Shown: positions 22,883 to 35,186 of the stretch, in pieces | How positions within the stretch are numbered: position 1 is the stretch's first letter | Layout of the letters: each line of letters starts with the position of its first letter | From: Lolium rigidum | Lineage: Eukaryota; Streptophyta; Magnoliopsida; Poales; Poaceae | NCBI RefSeq assembly: GCF_022539505.1 | Contig: NC_061513.1 | Coordinates: 176,420,017-176,484,016 of the forward strand | Direction: 5' to 3' | DNA: 64,000 nucleotides | The notes under the pieces: generated by a model | Seen by the model: the letters and a program-made list of their open reading frames with translations, nothing else | Database searches by the model: none | What the model was told of the DNA's origin: nothing | Translations under genes and position numbers: made by a program

Positions 22883-23603
22883 AATTAAAAAACCCATGGA
22901 ACTTTGTTTGCAAAATATTTGTAGCAATGTTATTAGCATGAACTCTTTGAACACTATTATTGCTAATGCTATGGAAGAATTTAAGCTTGGGGAAGCTGGT
23001 AGTGATATTTTTCGTCCCCCAAGTTTTGAGGAGAAAATTTTCTTTGATGATACTTTGCCTCCCATTTATGATGATTATAATGATAGTGGTATTTTGGTGC
23101 CACCTACTATGGAGGATAAAGTTTATTATGATTATACCATGCCTGCAATTTATGATAATTACAATGATGGTCGTGATAGTTTTACTCCCACTATTACTAA
23201 TAAAATTGATTATGCTTATGTGGAGAGTAATGATACTTTTATGCATGTGAATAAGAAATCTTTATGTGATAGTTATATTGTTGAGTTTGTTCATGATGCT
23301 ACTGAAAGTTATTATGAGAGAGGGAAACATGGTTATATGGATCTTAATAATATTAAGTTTCCCCTCTTTATGTTGAGAATTTTGAAGTTGCACTTGTGTT
23401 GCCTTTCTATGCTTATTGCATTATGCTTACATGACTTGTTTATTTACAAGATTCCTTTTCATAGGAAGTGGGTTAGACTTAAAAATGTTTCATACTTGCT
23501 TTTGATGCTCTCTTTTGCTTCAACTCCTATTTCTTGCGAGTGCATCATTAAAATTACTGAGCCCATCTTAATGGCTATAAAGAAAGCACTTCTTGGGAGA
23601 TAA

Positions 23604-26166
23604 CCCATGTTTTATTTTGCTACTTGTTTTGTTGTGTCTTGGAAGTTGTTACTACTGTAGCAACCTCTCCTTATCTTTACTTTATTGCATTGTTGTGCCA
23701 AGTAAAGTCTTTGATAGTAAGGTTGATACTAGATTTGGATTTCTCCGCAGAAACAGATTTCTAGCTGTCACGAATTTGAGTAGATCTCTATGTAGGAAAC
23801 TCAGAAAAATCTTCGAAAATTCATGAATGATCCTCAGATATGTATGCAACTTTCATTCAATTTGAGCTTCTTCATCTGAGCATGTTAAGTGCCTCTCAAA
23901 AATTCGTCTTTACGGACTGTTCTGTTTTGAGAGATTCTGCCTTTTATTTCACATTGCCTCTTTTACTGTGTTGAATGGATTTCTTTGTTCCATTAACTTT
24001 CAGTAGCTTTGGGTAATGTCCAGAAGTGTTAAGAATGATTGTGTCCTCTCTGAACATGTGAATTTTTGATTAATGCACTAACCCTCTAATGAGATTGTTT
24101 TGAGTTTTGGCGTGGAGGAAGTTTTCAAGGGTCAAGAGAGGAGGATGATATAATATGATCAAGAAGAGTGAAAAGTCTAAGCTTGGGGATGCCCCCGTGG
24201 TTTATCCCTGCACATTTCAAGAAGACCCAAGCATCTAAGCTTAGGGATGCCCAAGGCATCCCCTTCTTCATCGACAACTTATCAGGTCACCTCTAGTGAA
24301 ACTATAATATTCCGTCACATCTTATGTGCTTTACTTGGAGCGTCTGTGTGCTTTTATTTTTGTTTGTGTTTGAATAAATTCGGATCCTAGCAATCCATGT
24401 GTGGGAGAGAGACACGCTCCGCTTTTTCATATGAACACTTGTGTTCTTAGTTTTACTTTCAATGTTCATGGCTAAAGTTAAAAGCTGCTGCATTTATTGC
24501 TATTTTGTTGGAAATAGAAAATGCTTCATGTGGTAATTGGTATATGGTCTTGAATAATTTGATACTTGGCAATTGTTTTGAGTTCTCAAGTAGATCATGT
24601 TTAAGCTCTTGCATCATGTAGTTTAAACCTATTAATGAAGAACTACCGTAGAGCTTGTTGAAATTTGGATTGCATGATTGATCTCTCTAAGGTCTAGATA
24701 TTTTCTGGTAAAGGTGTTTGAACAACAAGGAGACAGTGTAGAGTCTTATAATGCTTGCAATATGTTCTTATGTAAGTTTTGCTGTACCGGTTCATACTTG
24801 TGTTTGCTTCAAACAACCTTGCTAGCCAAAGCCTTGTACTGAGAGGGAATGCTTCTCGTGCATCCAAAACCTTGAGCCAAAACCCGTGCCATTTGTGTCC
24901 AGCATACCTACCTACTATGTGGTATTTTTCTGCCATTCCAAAGTAAATTGCTTGCGTGCTACCTTTAAAATTTCATTCTTTGTCTTTGCAATACATAGCT
25001 CATGGGAAAATAGCTTAAAAAACTATTGTGGTATTGAATATGTCGCTTATGTATCTTATTTCTTATAAGTTGCTTGTTGAGCGGTAACCATGTTTCTGGG
25101 GACGCCATCAACTATTACACCTTTGTTGAATATCATGTGAGTTGCTATGCATGTTCGTCTTGTCTGAAGTAAGGGTGATTTGTCATGATTAAATGGTTTG
25201 AGTATGCATATTGTTAGAGAAGAACATTGGGCCGCCAACCAAAGCCATGTATCATGGTGGAAGTTTCAGTTTGGACATTAATCCTCAATCTCTTATGAGA
25301 ATATTATCTGTTGTTGAATGCTTAAGCATTAAAGATGAGTCCATTATCTGTTTTCTATGTTGTCCCGGTACGGATGCCCTCAAGTTGAGATTTATCAAAA
25401 ACGAGAAATCAAATGCGATCTATCTCCTTGGACCTTTGTACAGGTGACATAGAGGTACCCCTTTGTGACATTTGGTTGAAACATATGTAATGCAATGATA
25501 ATCCATGTAAATCCGAGCTAATTAGGACAAGGTGCGAACACTATTGGTATTCGATGCATGAGGCTTGCAACTTATAGGATGTTTTATGCATAACACATAT
25601 GAATTATTACTACCGTTGACAAAATTGTTTCCATGTTTTCAAAATAAAAAGCTCTAGCACATGAGTAATCCCTGCTTCCCTCTGCGAAGGGCCTTTCTTT
25701 TACTTTATGTTGAGTCGGTTTACCTACTTCTTTCTATCTTAGAAGCAAACACTTGTGTCAACTGTGTGCATTGATTCTTACATACTTGCTTATTTGCATT
25801 CATCATATTACTTTGTGTTGACAATTATCCATGAGATAAACATGTTGAAGTTGAAAGCAACTGCTGAAACTTATATATTCCTTTGTGTTGCTTCAAAACC
25901 TTCTACTAAGAATTTATTGCTTTATGAGTTAACTCTTATGCAAGACTTATTGATGCTTGTCTTGAAAGTACTATTCATGAAAAGTCTTTGCTATATGATT
26001 CAGTTGTTTAGTCATTATCTTTACCATTACTTTGAATCACTTCATTCATCTCATATGCTTTACAATAGTATTGATCAAGATCATGTTGGTAGCATGTCAC
26101 TTAAGAAATTATCCTTGTTATCGTTTACCTACTCGAGGGCGAGTAGGAACTAAGCTTGGGGATGCT
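23604..26166 (+). other. Non-coding interior of E3 with polypurine tract
   Basis: Collinear in reverse with E2 10998-13526. CTAAGCTTGGGGATGCCC occurs near 24178, and a second copy near 24235. The element's polypurine tract is 26148-26166, directly before the 3' LTR. A 132-codon frame at 25755-26153 has only partly matching frames in E2 and is not called as a gene. Confidence 0.75.
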
Positions 26167-27632
26167 TGATACGTCTCCAACGTATCTATAATTTATTATG
26201 TTCCATGCTAGTTTTATGACAATACCTACATGTTTTATTCATACTTTATATCATTTTGATGCATTTTCCGGTACTAACCTATTAACAAGATGCTGAAGCG
26301 CCAGTTCCTGTTTTCTGCTATTTTTGGTTTCAGAAATCCTACACAGGAAATATTCTCGGAATTGGACGAAACAAAAGCCCACGGCCCTATTTTCCACGGA
26401 GTCTTCCAGAACACCGAAGAGGAGTCAAGGAAGGGCAGCAGGGGACCCACACCCTATGGCGGCGCGGGTGGCCCCCTGGCCGCGCCGACCTATGGGGAGG
26501 GAGCCCCCTGGCTCCCCCGACGCTGCCCCTTCGCCTATATATTCTCTCCGTCGCGAAAACCCTAAAACATCCAGTCATATTCCACGAAGAGTTCCGTAGC
26601 CGCCGCCATCGCGAAGACAAGTTTCGGGGGACATAATCTCTGTTTCGGCACGCCGCCGGGATGGGGAATTGTCCCCGGAGTCATCTCCATCGACACCACC
26701 GCCATCTCCATCGTCGTTGCTGTCTCCCATGATGAGGAGGGAGTAGTTCTCCCCCGAGGCTGAGGGCTCTACCGGTATCTATGTGGTTCATCTCTCTCTC
26801 CCATGTGATCTTTATGTGATCATGAGCTTTGTATCACTATTAATCTATGTGCTAATCTAGTGATGTTATTAAAGTAGTCTATTCCTCCTCCATGATGTAA
26901 ATGTGACAGTGTGTGCATCATGTAGTACTTGGCGTAGGTTATGATTGTAATCTCTTGTAGATTATGAAGTTAACTATTACTATGATAGTATTGATGTGAT
27001 CTATTCCCTCTTTCATAGCTATTGGTGACAGTGTGTATGTTATGTTAGTACTCGGTCTAAATTGGAACGGTCTATTATGCACTCTAGAGGTTACTTTAAT
27101 ATGAACTCCGGATGTTGTGGAGCTTGTTTACTCCGGCTTGAGGTGTGCTTTTGTAGCCCTACACAATGAATGGTGTTTGTTATCCAACAAGAGAGTGTGA
27201 GAAAGTAGCATTTATTTATTCAATTATGTGATCATTGTTGAGAGTGTCCACTAGTGAAAGTATGATCCCTAGGCCTTGTTTCCAAACATCGAATCACCGT
27301 TTATTTACTGTTCTACTGCATGTTTACTTGCTGCCATATTTATTTCAGATTATTATTATCACTCATATTCATCCATATCACTTGCATTTTACTATCTCTT
27401 CGCCGAACTAGTGCATCTATACATCTGACAAGTGTATTAGGTGTGTTGGGGACACAAGAGACTTCTTGTATCTTAATTGCAGGGTTGCTTGAGAGGGATA
27501 TCTTTGACCTCTACCTCCCTGAGTTCGATAAACCTTGGGTGATCCACTTAAGGGAAACTTGCTGCTGTTCTACAAACCTCTCTCTTGGAGGCCCAACACT
27601 GTCTACAGGAATTGAAGCGTGCGTAGACATCA
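26167..27632 (+). repeat. E3 3' LTR
   Basis: 1466 bases, TGATACG to GACATCA, uninterrupted. It shows the empty version of the E2 insertion site (GTAGCCGCCGCCATCGC near 26597-26612). TATA box at 26536-26542. Confidence 0.93.
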
Positions 27633-27637
27633 GTGGT

Positions 27638-28204
27638 TGCTTCTCCTAATCCAAAGCTAAATAGAAAAATCACGGGGAAGTTGATGCGAACCTGGAAAAA
27701 GTTGGAAAAAATAATAAGTCAATAAAAATATCCACGCAATAACAATGGGTAGATTCATATGTGCGTGATAAAGTTGGGAAACAAATAAAACATGGGATTG
27801 TTGCATATAATCTTGAAAAATATACTTACTTGTTGAACTTACCTCATGCAATTTTCTGCAAACAAAAGAAAAATTGGTAGTAAACCGGTGAAAAACATGC
27901 GAATGGAGAGAGAGATCAAGATTATGTGTTCTTGATAAAATGGGTAAAGTTGTGGCAAAGCTTTTGCGTTAGGCACATACCATCAAAGAAATTGTGCAGC
28001 AGTGTACGGACCCTTATACGACAGTAGGTGCCTAGAGATTTGGATGAGGATGTCAGGGTGCAGATCGAGCAAAGAGGTCAGATGATGTTTTATGTGTTCG
28101 CCTGCATGGAAGATGGCTAAAATCTTCATCACTACATGAGGGAACGATGGGTCGGTTGAAGACTCATGAAACAGTGCATATTGCAAAAGACTTGATGCTG
28201 ACAA
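27638..28204 (-). pseudogene. Possible host gene fragment with a micro-exon, interrupted by E3
   Basis: On the minus strand a 70-codon frame (27983-28204) is preceded by an acceptor-like TTGTCAG and contains FPHVVMKILAIF and LTSLLDLHPDILIQISRHLL. The spacing of hydrophobic residues and the LHPD motif recall paired-amphipathic-helix (PAH, Sin3-like) domains, but the match is weak. Beyond its stop come good splice signals: TTTGTTTGCAG, a 13-base AAAATTGCATGAG, GTAAGT, then TTTTCCAG and another short frame (27638-27690). E3 lies just past that frame. An in-frame stop in the main exon argues that it is a remnant. Confidence 0.3.
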
Positions 28205-28942
28205 TTAAGGCCGTTAAGAACAGGAAACACTTGGCTGGATCAGAACCACACATCAACAAAAATAAGTTGTGGGTTGCATGAATGGTACAATTAATTAATG
28301 ATCACAGGATAAAATATCACTTAGATGTAGTAATGCATGTTGGACCGTGGAAAGCCCCGCAATGTGTAGATCAGACGGCTGGTGTTGCACCAAGCTAGTA
28401 AATCTAATGGGTAAAACAATTTTAATGATATGGCTAGGCTGCATGTTAAGATAGACAAATTAAATGATCTCTTAGTGAGGTTTTGCTTTATAAGAGATAT
28501 AGATTAATTCATAGAAAATTATCATTAATTACCAAAAACACACTTAGGGGCAATGTACCCTTACACTAGACTATTTCTGTTTTTATTTATTTTATATTTG
28601 GATTCAATCAAAGTTAAATTTTATAAGAATAATGCTACATTTACGAACTGTTTTCTTATGAATTAGGCTTACAGATTAAGTTGGAAAACCGCCGTGCATA
28701 TGCTTCTGGATTCATAAGAACAACCACAATAGATTATCCAGGTGTAGGTGACCACGTCTTGTATGTACCAGTTGTATGTACCAGCAGTCCATAGCAACAA
28801 TCCATATGTGTAGGATTATTGCTATTGTAAAGTTTGACCACAGTTATAAGAACAAATATTAACATTTATAATACCAAAACCATATAATGTGAAAAGTGTA
28901 GTTTATGAAGATTCTTTTTTTAGGTGAGTTTATGAAGATTCT
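28205..28942. other. Unassigned AT-rich sequence
   Basis: No coding frame, tandem repeat or transposon end that I can support. Could contain upstream exons or introns of the preceding gene fragment. Confidence 0.4.
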
Positions 28943-29592
28943 AATACTGCCTTTGTCCCAAATTACTTATTGTAGGTTTATCTAGATTTTTTTAGATAAA
29001 GGGAATATATTAATATCAGAAGATATCAATTATACCCAACCTCTGCAACAACGCAACACCCTAATGGAAGTACGGATGCACAAAGCCAAAAAAGAGAAAA
29101 GAAAACTAAGAAACAAAAGTCCCACTACAATATCTCAAACCTAGCAACAACAATACATCCACCACCAGGACAACACCTGAAATACAGACTCTTCAAAAGC
29201 GATGCCTCCAAAAAGGGAACATTGCACCAGCGACGTTGTCGCTCGATCAAAAGATTTTAGGTTTTCACCTGAAGATAGCTCCCGCTCTCAAAACAATGCC
29301 TCCCACAAGATCATTGCCAGACGCAACCAGTTAAGGTCAGATCTTAGGTAGGACTCTGAACTTCACATGTGCGGCCGCCCCCACTATCATACCACTGCTG
29401 CAAAGCCCGAACACCAAGCAAGCCCCTCAATATCGCGAAAACTTGAACCTCCCTTAGCTAGTTCTACAATCCGGCCTTCAAGATATTATCTCCTTCTGAC
29501 TTCATCTATGTATCTGAATGTATTTTAGTGTATAAATATATGTAAATCTAGATAAATGTGTGAAATTTAATTTGCAACCTAGGGAGTACCAT
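28943..29592. mobile_element. Stowaway-like MITE split by a LINE fragment
   Basis: The left end TACTGCCTTTGTCCCAAATT and the right end (reverse complement TACTCCCTAGGTTGCAAATT) form inverted repeats next to TA, and both inner edges run into TTTATCTAG. This is the pattern of Mariner/Stowaway MITEs of grasses. The inner part between about 28985 and 29480 is a reverse-oriented LINE-derived insertion. Confidence 0.65.
28985..29480 (-). mobile_element. 5'-truncated copy of the ORF-less LINE-derived family
   Basis: On the minus strand it aligns with 37590-38022: shared words include GCTTTGCAGCAGTGGTATG, CTTAACTGGTTG, GGAGGCATTGTTTTGAGAG, GTGCATCCGTACT and GATATTAATATATTCCCTTT, ending in an A-rich tail (as T-run at 28985). 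Confidence 0.8.
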
Positions 29593-30520
29593 AGATTTTT
29601 TATATTGTAGGTGTTGTCTATTTTTTTCTAAATATTTGATCAAACTTCAGAAAATCGACTCTAACTAAATCTAGAATGTGAAGTAAATAAAAACTGAGGG
29701 AGTATTAACTTCTTCACAATGGTCGCTTTCAGCATTGTGCGTTACCAGATGACTTAGCTTTTAGCATTGTTGTTTTGGAGGTGAGCTAAAAAAATCTATT
29801 GATTTTCTGAAGCCCAAACATGCATCCAGTTGACTCAATCAAATCTTGAAGCACTGTGACCTAACCCCTCACGATTCCCCACTCTCATGTCGACCAGTGG
29901 CTACTTCGGCTCGCTCGCGATCGGCGGCATCAGACTTTAGGACTCGCATGCCTACGTTACCGTCCTCTGCGGCCTTGCCACGCACTCGGACATGCTCGTC
30001 ATGGCGTGCACGCTAACAATCGAGACCTAAGGAGCAACATTGTGTTGGTGATGATGGAAGTGGCGGAGCTCCCAAAGGTTCTCGTGGAAGACGGACTTTT
30101 TAGATGCATGCCTCTCGTATAATCGGTTGCGGAGTTGTCTTTGTGGGTTCTGAAATTATAACATGTCTTATTCAAAAAATGTACTCATGAAATGCGTGTA
30201 CAAACATTTCATTTATTTCCCAGAGTCAGACTTTACAAGATTGCAATAATTACTAATCATAATTTTTCCCAGAATGGCTTCCAGTAGGCAAAAAAAGAAA
30301 AAAGAAAAAACCACAGACCAAAAAGCCAAACCAAGCATTGCTTCCTTGTACCGTATCATTGTTGTTTGCCTCTGACATCATCATGTTGGAAGGTGTTGAA
30401 AGGTATGTCATAGATTAATCACAAGCAACCGGATGAGCCCGTAGATACTCTACGTGTGTGTTTCGAATATCTAGTGGATACACTATTTGGAAATAAAAAT
30501 GCATAAGATATAGATATTAG
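29593..30520. other. Unassigned sequence
   Basis: 29885-30050 is GC-richer and could be a decayed exon (ATG at 29888, stop after 16 codons, similar composition afterwards), but I recognise no domain. The rest is AT-rich without clear structure. Confidence 0.35.
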
Positions 30521-30927
30521 CTCTACATCAGTAGTCCAATAAAAGTTCGAAATACATGGAAGGTACATGTATTTGTCTTGAAAACAAGCAAATAAACACT
30601 AAAGATAAGCGAGATAAGTTGAAATGGTGCGGTCTAAAAATAACGGAGCTAAAGTTTTCAAAATAAAATATCTGTAGCGCGGATCTGAATCCAAATTATA
30701 AAACAACTGATGTTGATGTAGTCCGATGGGGCTATACAGAGCAGCTTCTGAAACTTGATTGCAGTTAGCGTGTAGCACTTGCACTTGTTTATACGATTAG
30801 TCCATAAAAAAATCTTGTGACATGTACACTGGCAATGATTTTTTTTTGCGGCAGTACAATGGCAATGATAGACATGCCTTATCTCTACATCAGTAGTCAA
30901 ATAAAAGTTCAAAATACATGGAAGGTA
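30521..30927. repeat. 45-base direct duplication with 320-base spacer
   Basis: 30521-30564 and 30883-30927 share CTCTACATCAGTAGTC and ATACATGGAAGGTA with two or three mismatches. The spacer has no gene. The second copy ends exactly where the LINE-derived element begins. Confidence 0.75.
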
Positions 30928-33363
30928 ACCCTAGATCCGCCACCGCCACCGCCACCCCCTTCTCCTCCACCTCCACCCATCCTCGCCGCCGCAGGAAGAC
31001 GGTGCCGGGAAAAAACCGTGTGGTTGGCGGTGGTGGGCTCTCATCCCCTCATGCAGTTGGTGTCGGCATGGGCCCTCATCTTCTCGCGTGGCAGGAGCTT
31101 CGGCCGGTACAACGCGGTGGCCCTGGACGACGCGGCGTGGCTAGCCGAGACTGGTGCCGGGGCGGCGGCCCCGATGTCCCTTGTCAATTTGGCGGTTGTT
31201 ATAGCCGCGAGGGTGACATGACGCCCGGTCCTGAGAGCTTGCGCCTATGGCCATCAGCTCTTTGCATGAATCCCGCGTTAGCGTTGGTCGGCATTGGTCT
31301 GGCGGCGCCTGCGATGCTCGGGGATGGTGTCTGGTCGGTGGTAGGTTGAAGCGGCTTGGCTCCTCACCTCTACGAGGTGCAGGCGATGGTGGCGGGTGCT
31401 CGTTGAGCTCTACGAACTGCTTGTGGTGGTTGCAGCCGGCTGGTGCCTGGTGGTGTGGGGTCTACTGGCTCGGCCTAAATAAAAGTGGTTGGCCATGCTG
31501 TTCTTTGAGTACCAAATCGTCTATCTGCTCCATCCCAACCTCCTCCATCTGGACACAACGACGAGTTCCGCTCTTCCTCTTGGAGATCTCCGTTGTTGGC
31601 GCATGACACCACTGTGTATATCTAGGACAAAATGTATTCGGTTGTGAGCCTTATCTTCGGTCAGCGAGGCTTTATGAGGGCGTGGCGCGAAGCTTCTCTT
31701 TCTTGCCGGTGCCATGGACATGTCTAAATATATATTTGTATGGTATTGACATAGATGAAGAATGTCATGATGGCTGCGATCGGAGGCTTGTAGTGGCGGA
31801 GAGGTGTATTGGTTGCGATGAAGACTTGTGGCGCAGGTTATTCCTGTGTGTCGGATGTTGATGACTTACAACAACGGCCTTGACAAGAAGGGGCGGTAGT
31901 ACAGGTGGACTGCATTTTTGGTGTCGCTTCTGAAGTACCAGGCCGCGATTTCCAGGGTGAAAGCCCCAGATCTGGTCTTGATTGGTTGTACCTAGCAATG
32001 ATCTTGCTGAAGACGTTGGTTTGGAAACTTGGCCTTTCATCGGGGTGAAAACTCAAGATCTTCGATCGAGCGACAACAAACCTTGTGCATTGTTTTCTTC
32101 TTAAAGGTGTCTCTTTTGGAGAACCACTTTTTCACGGGTGTTGTCTTTGGTTGTGGTTAGAGTGATGTTGTTGCGAGTGTTACATCATTGCGACATGGTC
32201 TTTGTTTTAAGGACTGTCTAAATAACAGCTAGCTGTTTTTCAATTCGTGCACAGCCACTTTTTTCAGCCAATCAAAACTCTCCTTTGGTTTCATTTTTCA
32301 TTCCGCCCGAACTCACCGATCAAAACCGGAAACCTGGGCCACGTCAATTAATGGGCTCTGATTTTTAATCCAGACTGAACCAGAATAAAGCAGCCTGCGG
32401 TTTCGCATTTCACGGTCCAGACTAAAAACGAAAGACACAACATCCCTCAAAAAAAAAAAACACAGCAGACTGACGGTCTAGTTTAGCTCGTGTGATTCTG
32501 GGCTCCAGCAGCAGTTGGCCGTCTGTGACCACACGCTCCTTTCTTTCTGTTCTGGTTTTTCCCAGGCCTTGATCCAAAACCTTTCTCCTTTCTCTTCCAC
32601 CAGCTAGACCTTGCAAAGACCATGAACAAGACACCAAGATTCAAGAAGATAATTGAGATACAAAGAACATGAAAAAAAAAACACCAACCGAAACACAAAA
32701 CTGGTATGCACGTACTATAATGCTACACATTGAATTTTTTTTTTTTTGCCTTGCATAACTGAGATACTAAGTACATGAATATATTTTTAAAAACTGAGCA
32801 AAAAGAAACTTCATGGCTAAGAAAGTGAAGCAAACTACAAACTTGTGGTCATGGGCGCGAGCGCCCCCTCCCGTGCAGGCAGCCACTACGGAACCAACCG
32901 CCACCCAACCCACCCTTACCGCCCGCCACTCCGGCGACGACGCCCACCCCATGTGCTAGCCGTCCCCCACCCCTTCCCCCTCCCGGCGAGAGCCAACAAC
33001 GGAGCTAGAGCATTGCGGACCATGGTGCACACATGGTGCCACAACATATAAAAATATTGGTTTCGGGTGCACACATGGTGAAAATCTATAACTATACAAA
33101 GAAAAATGAACATGGACAAGGACTAAAGTACGAAAAAGTAGAATCGAAGAATGACAATAATGATGACTGAAAACTTATGAAAGACAAGAAACTTAGACTA
33201 TGAATGAGGACTTGAGAAATAAAATGAGAAGAATGACTAAACCATAAGCTTGCTAGTGAAAGACATGTAAAATAGGGACTGCCAAAATATTTCCAGAGAG
33301 GCAACGAACCGGAAGCCAAACCCCCAATTATGACAAGGTCTTAACTAAGAGGGACATGTAAAA

Positions 33364-35186
33364 GACTGAGAGTGACACTCACCATAGATTAAATAAGTAT
33401 CGGAATCAAATAAATATGACAAAATGGCACACGCTATGCCCAAAATGACTAAATGAAGAGGAACTAATGAAAAGAAACAGTAGTAATGGCCTGAACGATA
33501 GGCTGAACATTGAAAAAGAAAGAGAATGACCAACAAAACTGAATTGAGACTGTATAAAGAGGGACTGATAAAAACATAAATTAAGGACTAAAAAATTGAT
33601 TAATAAGAAAACAAAAACCCATGTAACATGCTTGCCCTAGAGAATAAATAAAATAATAATTTACAGAAAGACAACAAGAACTACTTAAAAGTAAAAAATG
33701 AAAAATGAAAAGACCAAGAATACTTCGAAAAAGACTGAAGAATTATAGCTAGAGAAGACTGAATCGGCCGGAGAATGACAAAGACAACTGAATAGCTAAA
33801 GAAATATTTAAAAAAGATAATGAAAATGAAAAGTGCACGAATAAATTGGAATGAAAATAAAAAATCACTAGTGGCAAAATAAAAAAGAATGAAAATAAAT
33901 AAAAAATACTAAAAATAAAACTGAAAAATGAAAATACAAAGAATACGTGCAAAAAGGACTGAAGAATTATAGCTAGAGAAGACTGAACCGGCTAGAGAAT
34001 GACAAAGAAAACTGAATAACTAAAGAAAGATAAGAAAAAGACTGAGAGTGACACTCACCATAGGTTAAATAAGTATCGGAATCAAATAAATATGACAAAA
34101 TGGCACATGCTATGCCCAAAATGACTAAATGAAGAGGAACTAATGAAAAGAAACAGTAGTAATGGTAGGCTGAACACTGAAAAAGAAAGAGAATGACCAA
34201 CGAAACTAAATTGAGACCGGATAAAGAGGGACTGATAAAAACATAAATTAAGGACTAAAAAATTGATTAATAAGAAAACAAAAACCCATGTAACATGCTT
34301 GCCCTAGAGAATAAATAAAATAATAATTTACAGAAAGACAACAAGAACTACTTAAAAGTAAAAATGAAAAATGAAAAGACCAAGAATACTTCAAAAAAGA
34401 CTGAAGAATTATAGCTAGAGAAGACTGAATCGGCCGGAGAATGACAAAGACAACTGAATAGCTAAAGAAATATTTAAAAAAGATAATGAAAATGAAAAGT
34501 GCACGAATAAATTGGAATGAAAATAAAAATCACTAGTGGCAAAATAAAAGAGAATGAAAATAAATAAAAAATACTAAAAATAAAACTGAAAAATGAAAAT
34601 ACAAAGAATACGTACAAAAATGACTGAAGAATTATAGCTAGAGAAGACTGAACCGGCTAGAGAATGACAAAGAAAACTGAATAACTAAAGAAAGATAAGA
34701 AAAAGACTGAGAGTGACACTCACCATAGGTTAAATAAGTATCGGAATCAAATAAATATGACAAAATGGCACATGCTATGCCCAAAATGACTAAATGAAGA
34801 GGAACTAATGAAAAGAAACAGTAGTAATGGCCTGAACGATAGGCTGAACACTGAAAAAGAAAGAGAATGACCAACGAAATTGAATTGAGACTGGATAAAG
34901 AGGGACTGATAAAAACATAAATTAAGGACTAAAAAATTGATTAATAAGAAAACAAAAACCCATGTAACATGCTTTCCCTAGAGAATAAATAAAATAATAA
35001 TTTACAGAAAGATAACAAGAACTACTTAAAAGTAAAAATGAAAAATGAAAAGACCAAGAATACTTCGAAAAAGACTGAAGAATTATAGCTAGAGAAGACT
35101 GAATCGGCCGGAGAATGACAAAGACAACTGAATAGCTAAAGAAATATTTAAAAAAGATAATGAAAATGAAAAGTGCACGAATAGAC
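33364..35186. repeat. Tandem array of a 665-676 base unit, 2.7 copies
   Basis: Units start with GACTGAGAGTGACACTCACC at 33364, 34040 and 34705, and the third copy stops after about 480 bases near 35180. Copies are nearly identical apart from short indels (for example a missing CTGAACGATAGG stretch in the second). The plus strand is strongly purine-rich and has an inner weak periodicity of GACTGAA words. Minus-strand frames of 63-78 codons repeated in each unit are hydrophobic by-products of this composition. Confidence 0.9.

Larger units (their letters stand above)
17615..22891. mobile_element. Mutator-like (Pack-MULE type) transposon carrying two gene-derived segments
   Basis: The element is 17624-22882, flanked by a perfect 9-base duplication AATTAAAAA (17615-17623, 22883-22891), the size typical of Mutator elements. 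Its ends are inverted repeats beginning GGGATTTCTATTTTCGTGCCC and alike for about 90 bases. No MURA transposase or zinc-finger sequence is visible. Inside are a broken F-box/DUF295 gene (minus), a minisatellite, a B3-domain gene (plus) and a small tandem repeat. 19970-20700 holds no recognisable gene, only CTCAGTTTTACCCT words that echo the terminal repeats. It sits inside the ORF of E3, so it is younger than E3. Confidence 0.88.
17541..23603 (+). pseudogene. E3 ORF of unknown function, split by the Mutator-like element
   Basis: Homologue of the E2 ORF. The ATG at 17541 opens a frame that runs to 17623, is interrupted by the 5.26-kb transposon, and continues in the same frame from 22892 to a stop at 23601-23603. 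Compared with E2 it lacks three codons after the EFKLGEAG motif and a few more in the Asp/Tyr-rich repeats, yet the frame is kept. The hydrophobic C-terminal part diverges at its very end because the two copies finish in different frames. Before the insertion it was an open frame of similar length to that of E2, so it was probably functional when E3 moved. Confidence 0.65.
5507..27637 (+). mobile_element. E3: Athila-like LTR retrotransposon without gag/pol, with two nested insertions
   Basis: Both outer ends are defined: target duplication GTGGT at 5507-5511 and 27633-27637, LTRs beginning TGATACGTCTCCAACG and ending CGTAGACATCA. The 5' LTR is 5512-5948 plus 16336-17367 (1469 bases) because E2 inserted into it; the 3' LTR is 26167-27632 (1466 bases). 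Without the Mutator-like insertion the interior is about 3.5 kb. It has a tRNA-Asp-type primer site, one ORF of unknown function (split by the Mutator-like element) and a non-coding remainder, but no gag, protease, reverse transcriptase or integrase. It must have depended on a relative for movement. Confidence 0.92.

Noticed and set aside
25755..26153. 132-codon frame near the 3' end of E3 with partly similar frames in E2
   Set aside because: Similarity exists at the DNA level in a conserved non-coding block, but the E2 counterpart is not open in the same frame, so coding is not supported.
33345..34874. Three similar 63-78 codon minus-strand hydrophobic frames
   Set aside because: They are the same part of a tandem DNA repeat; the low-complexity composition gives hydrophobic translations.
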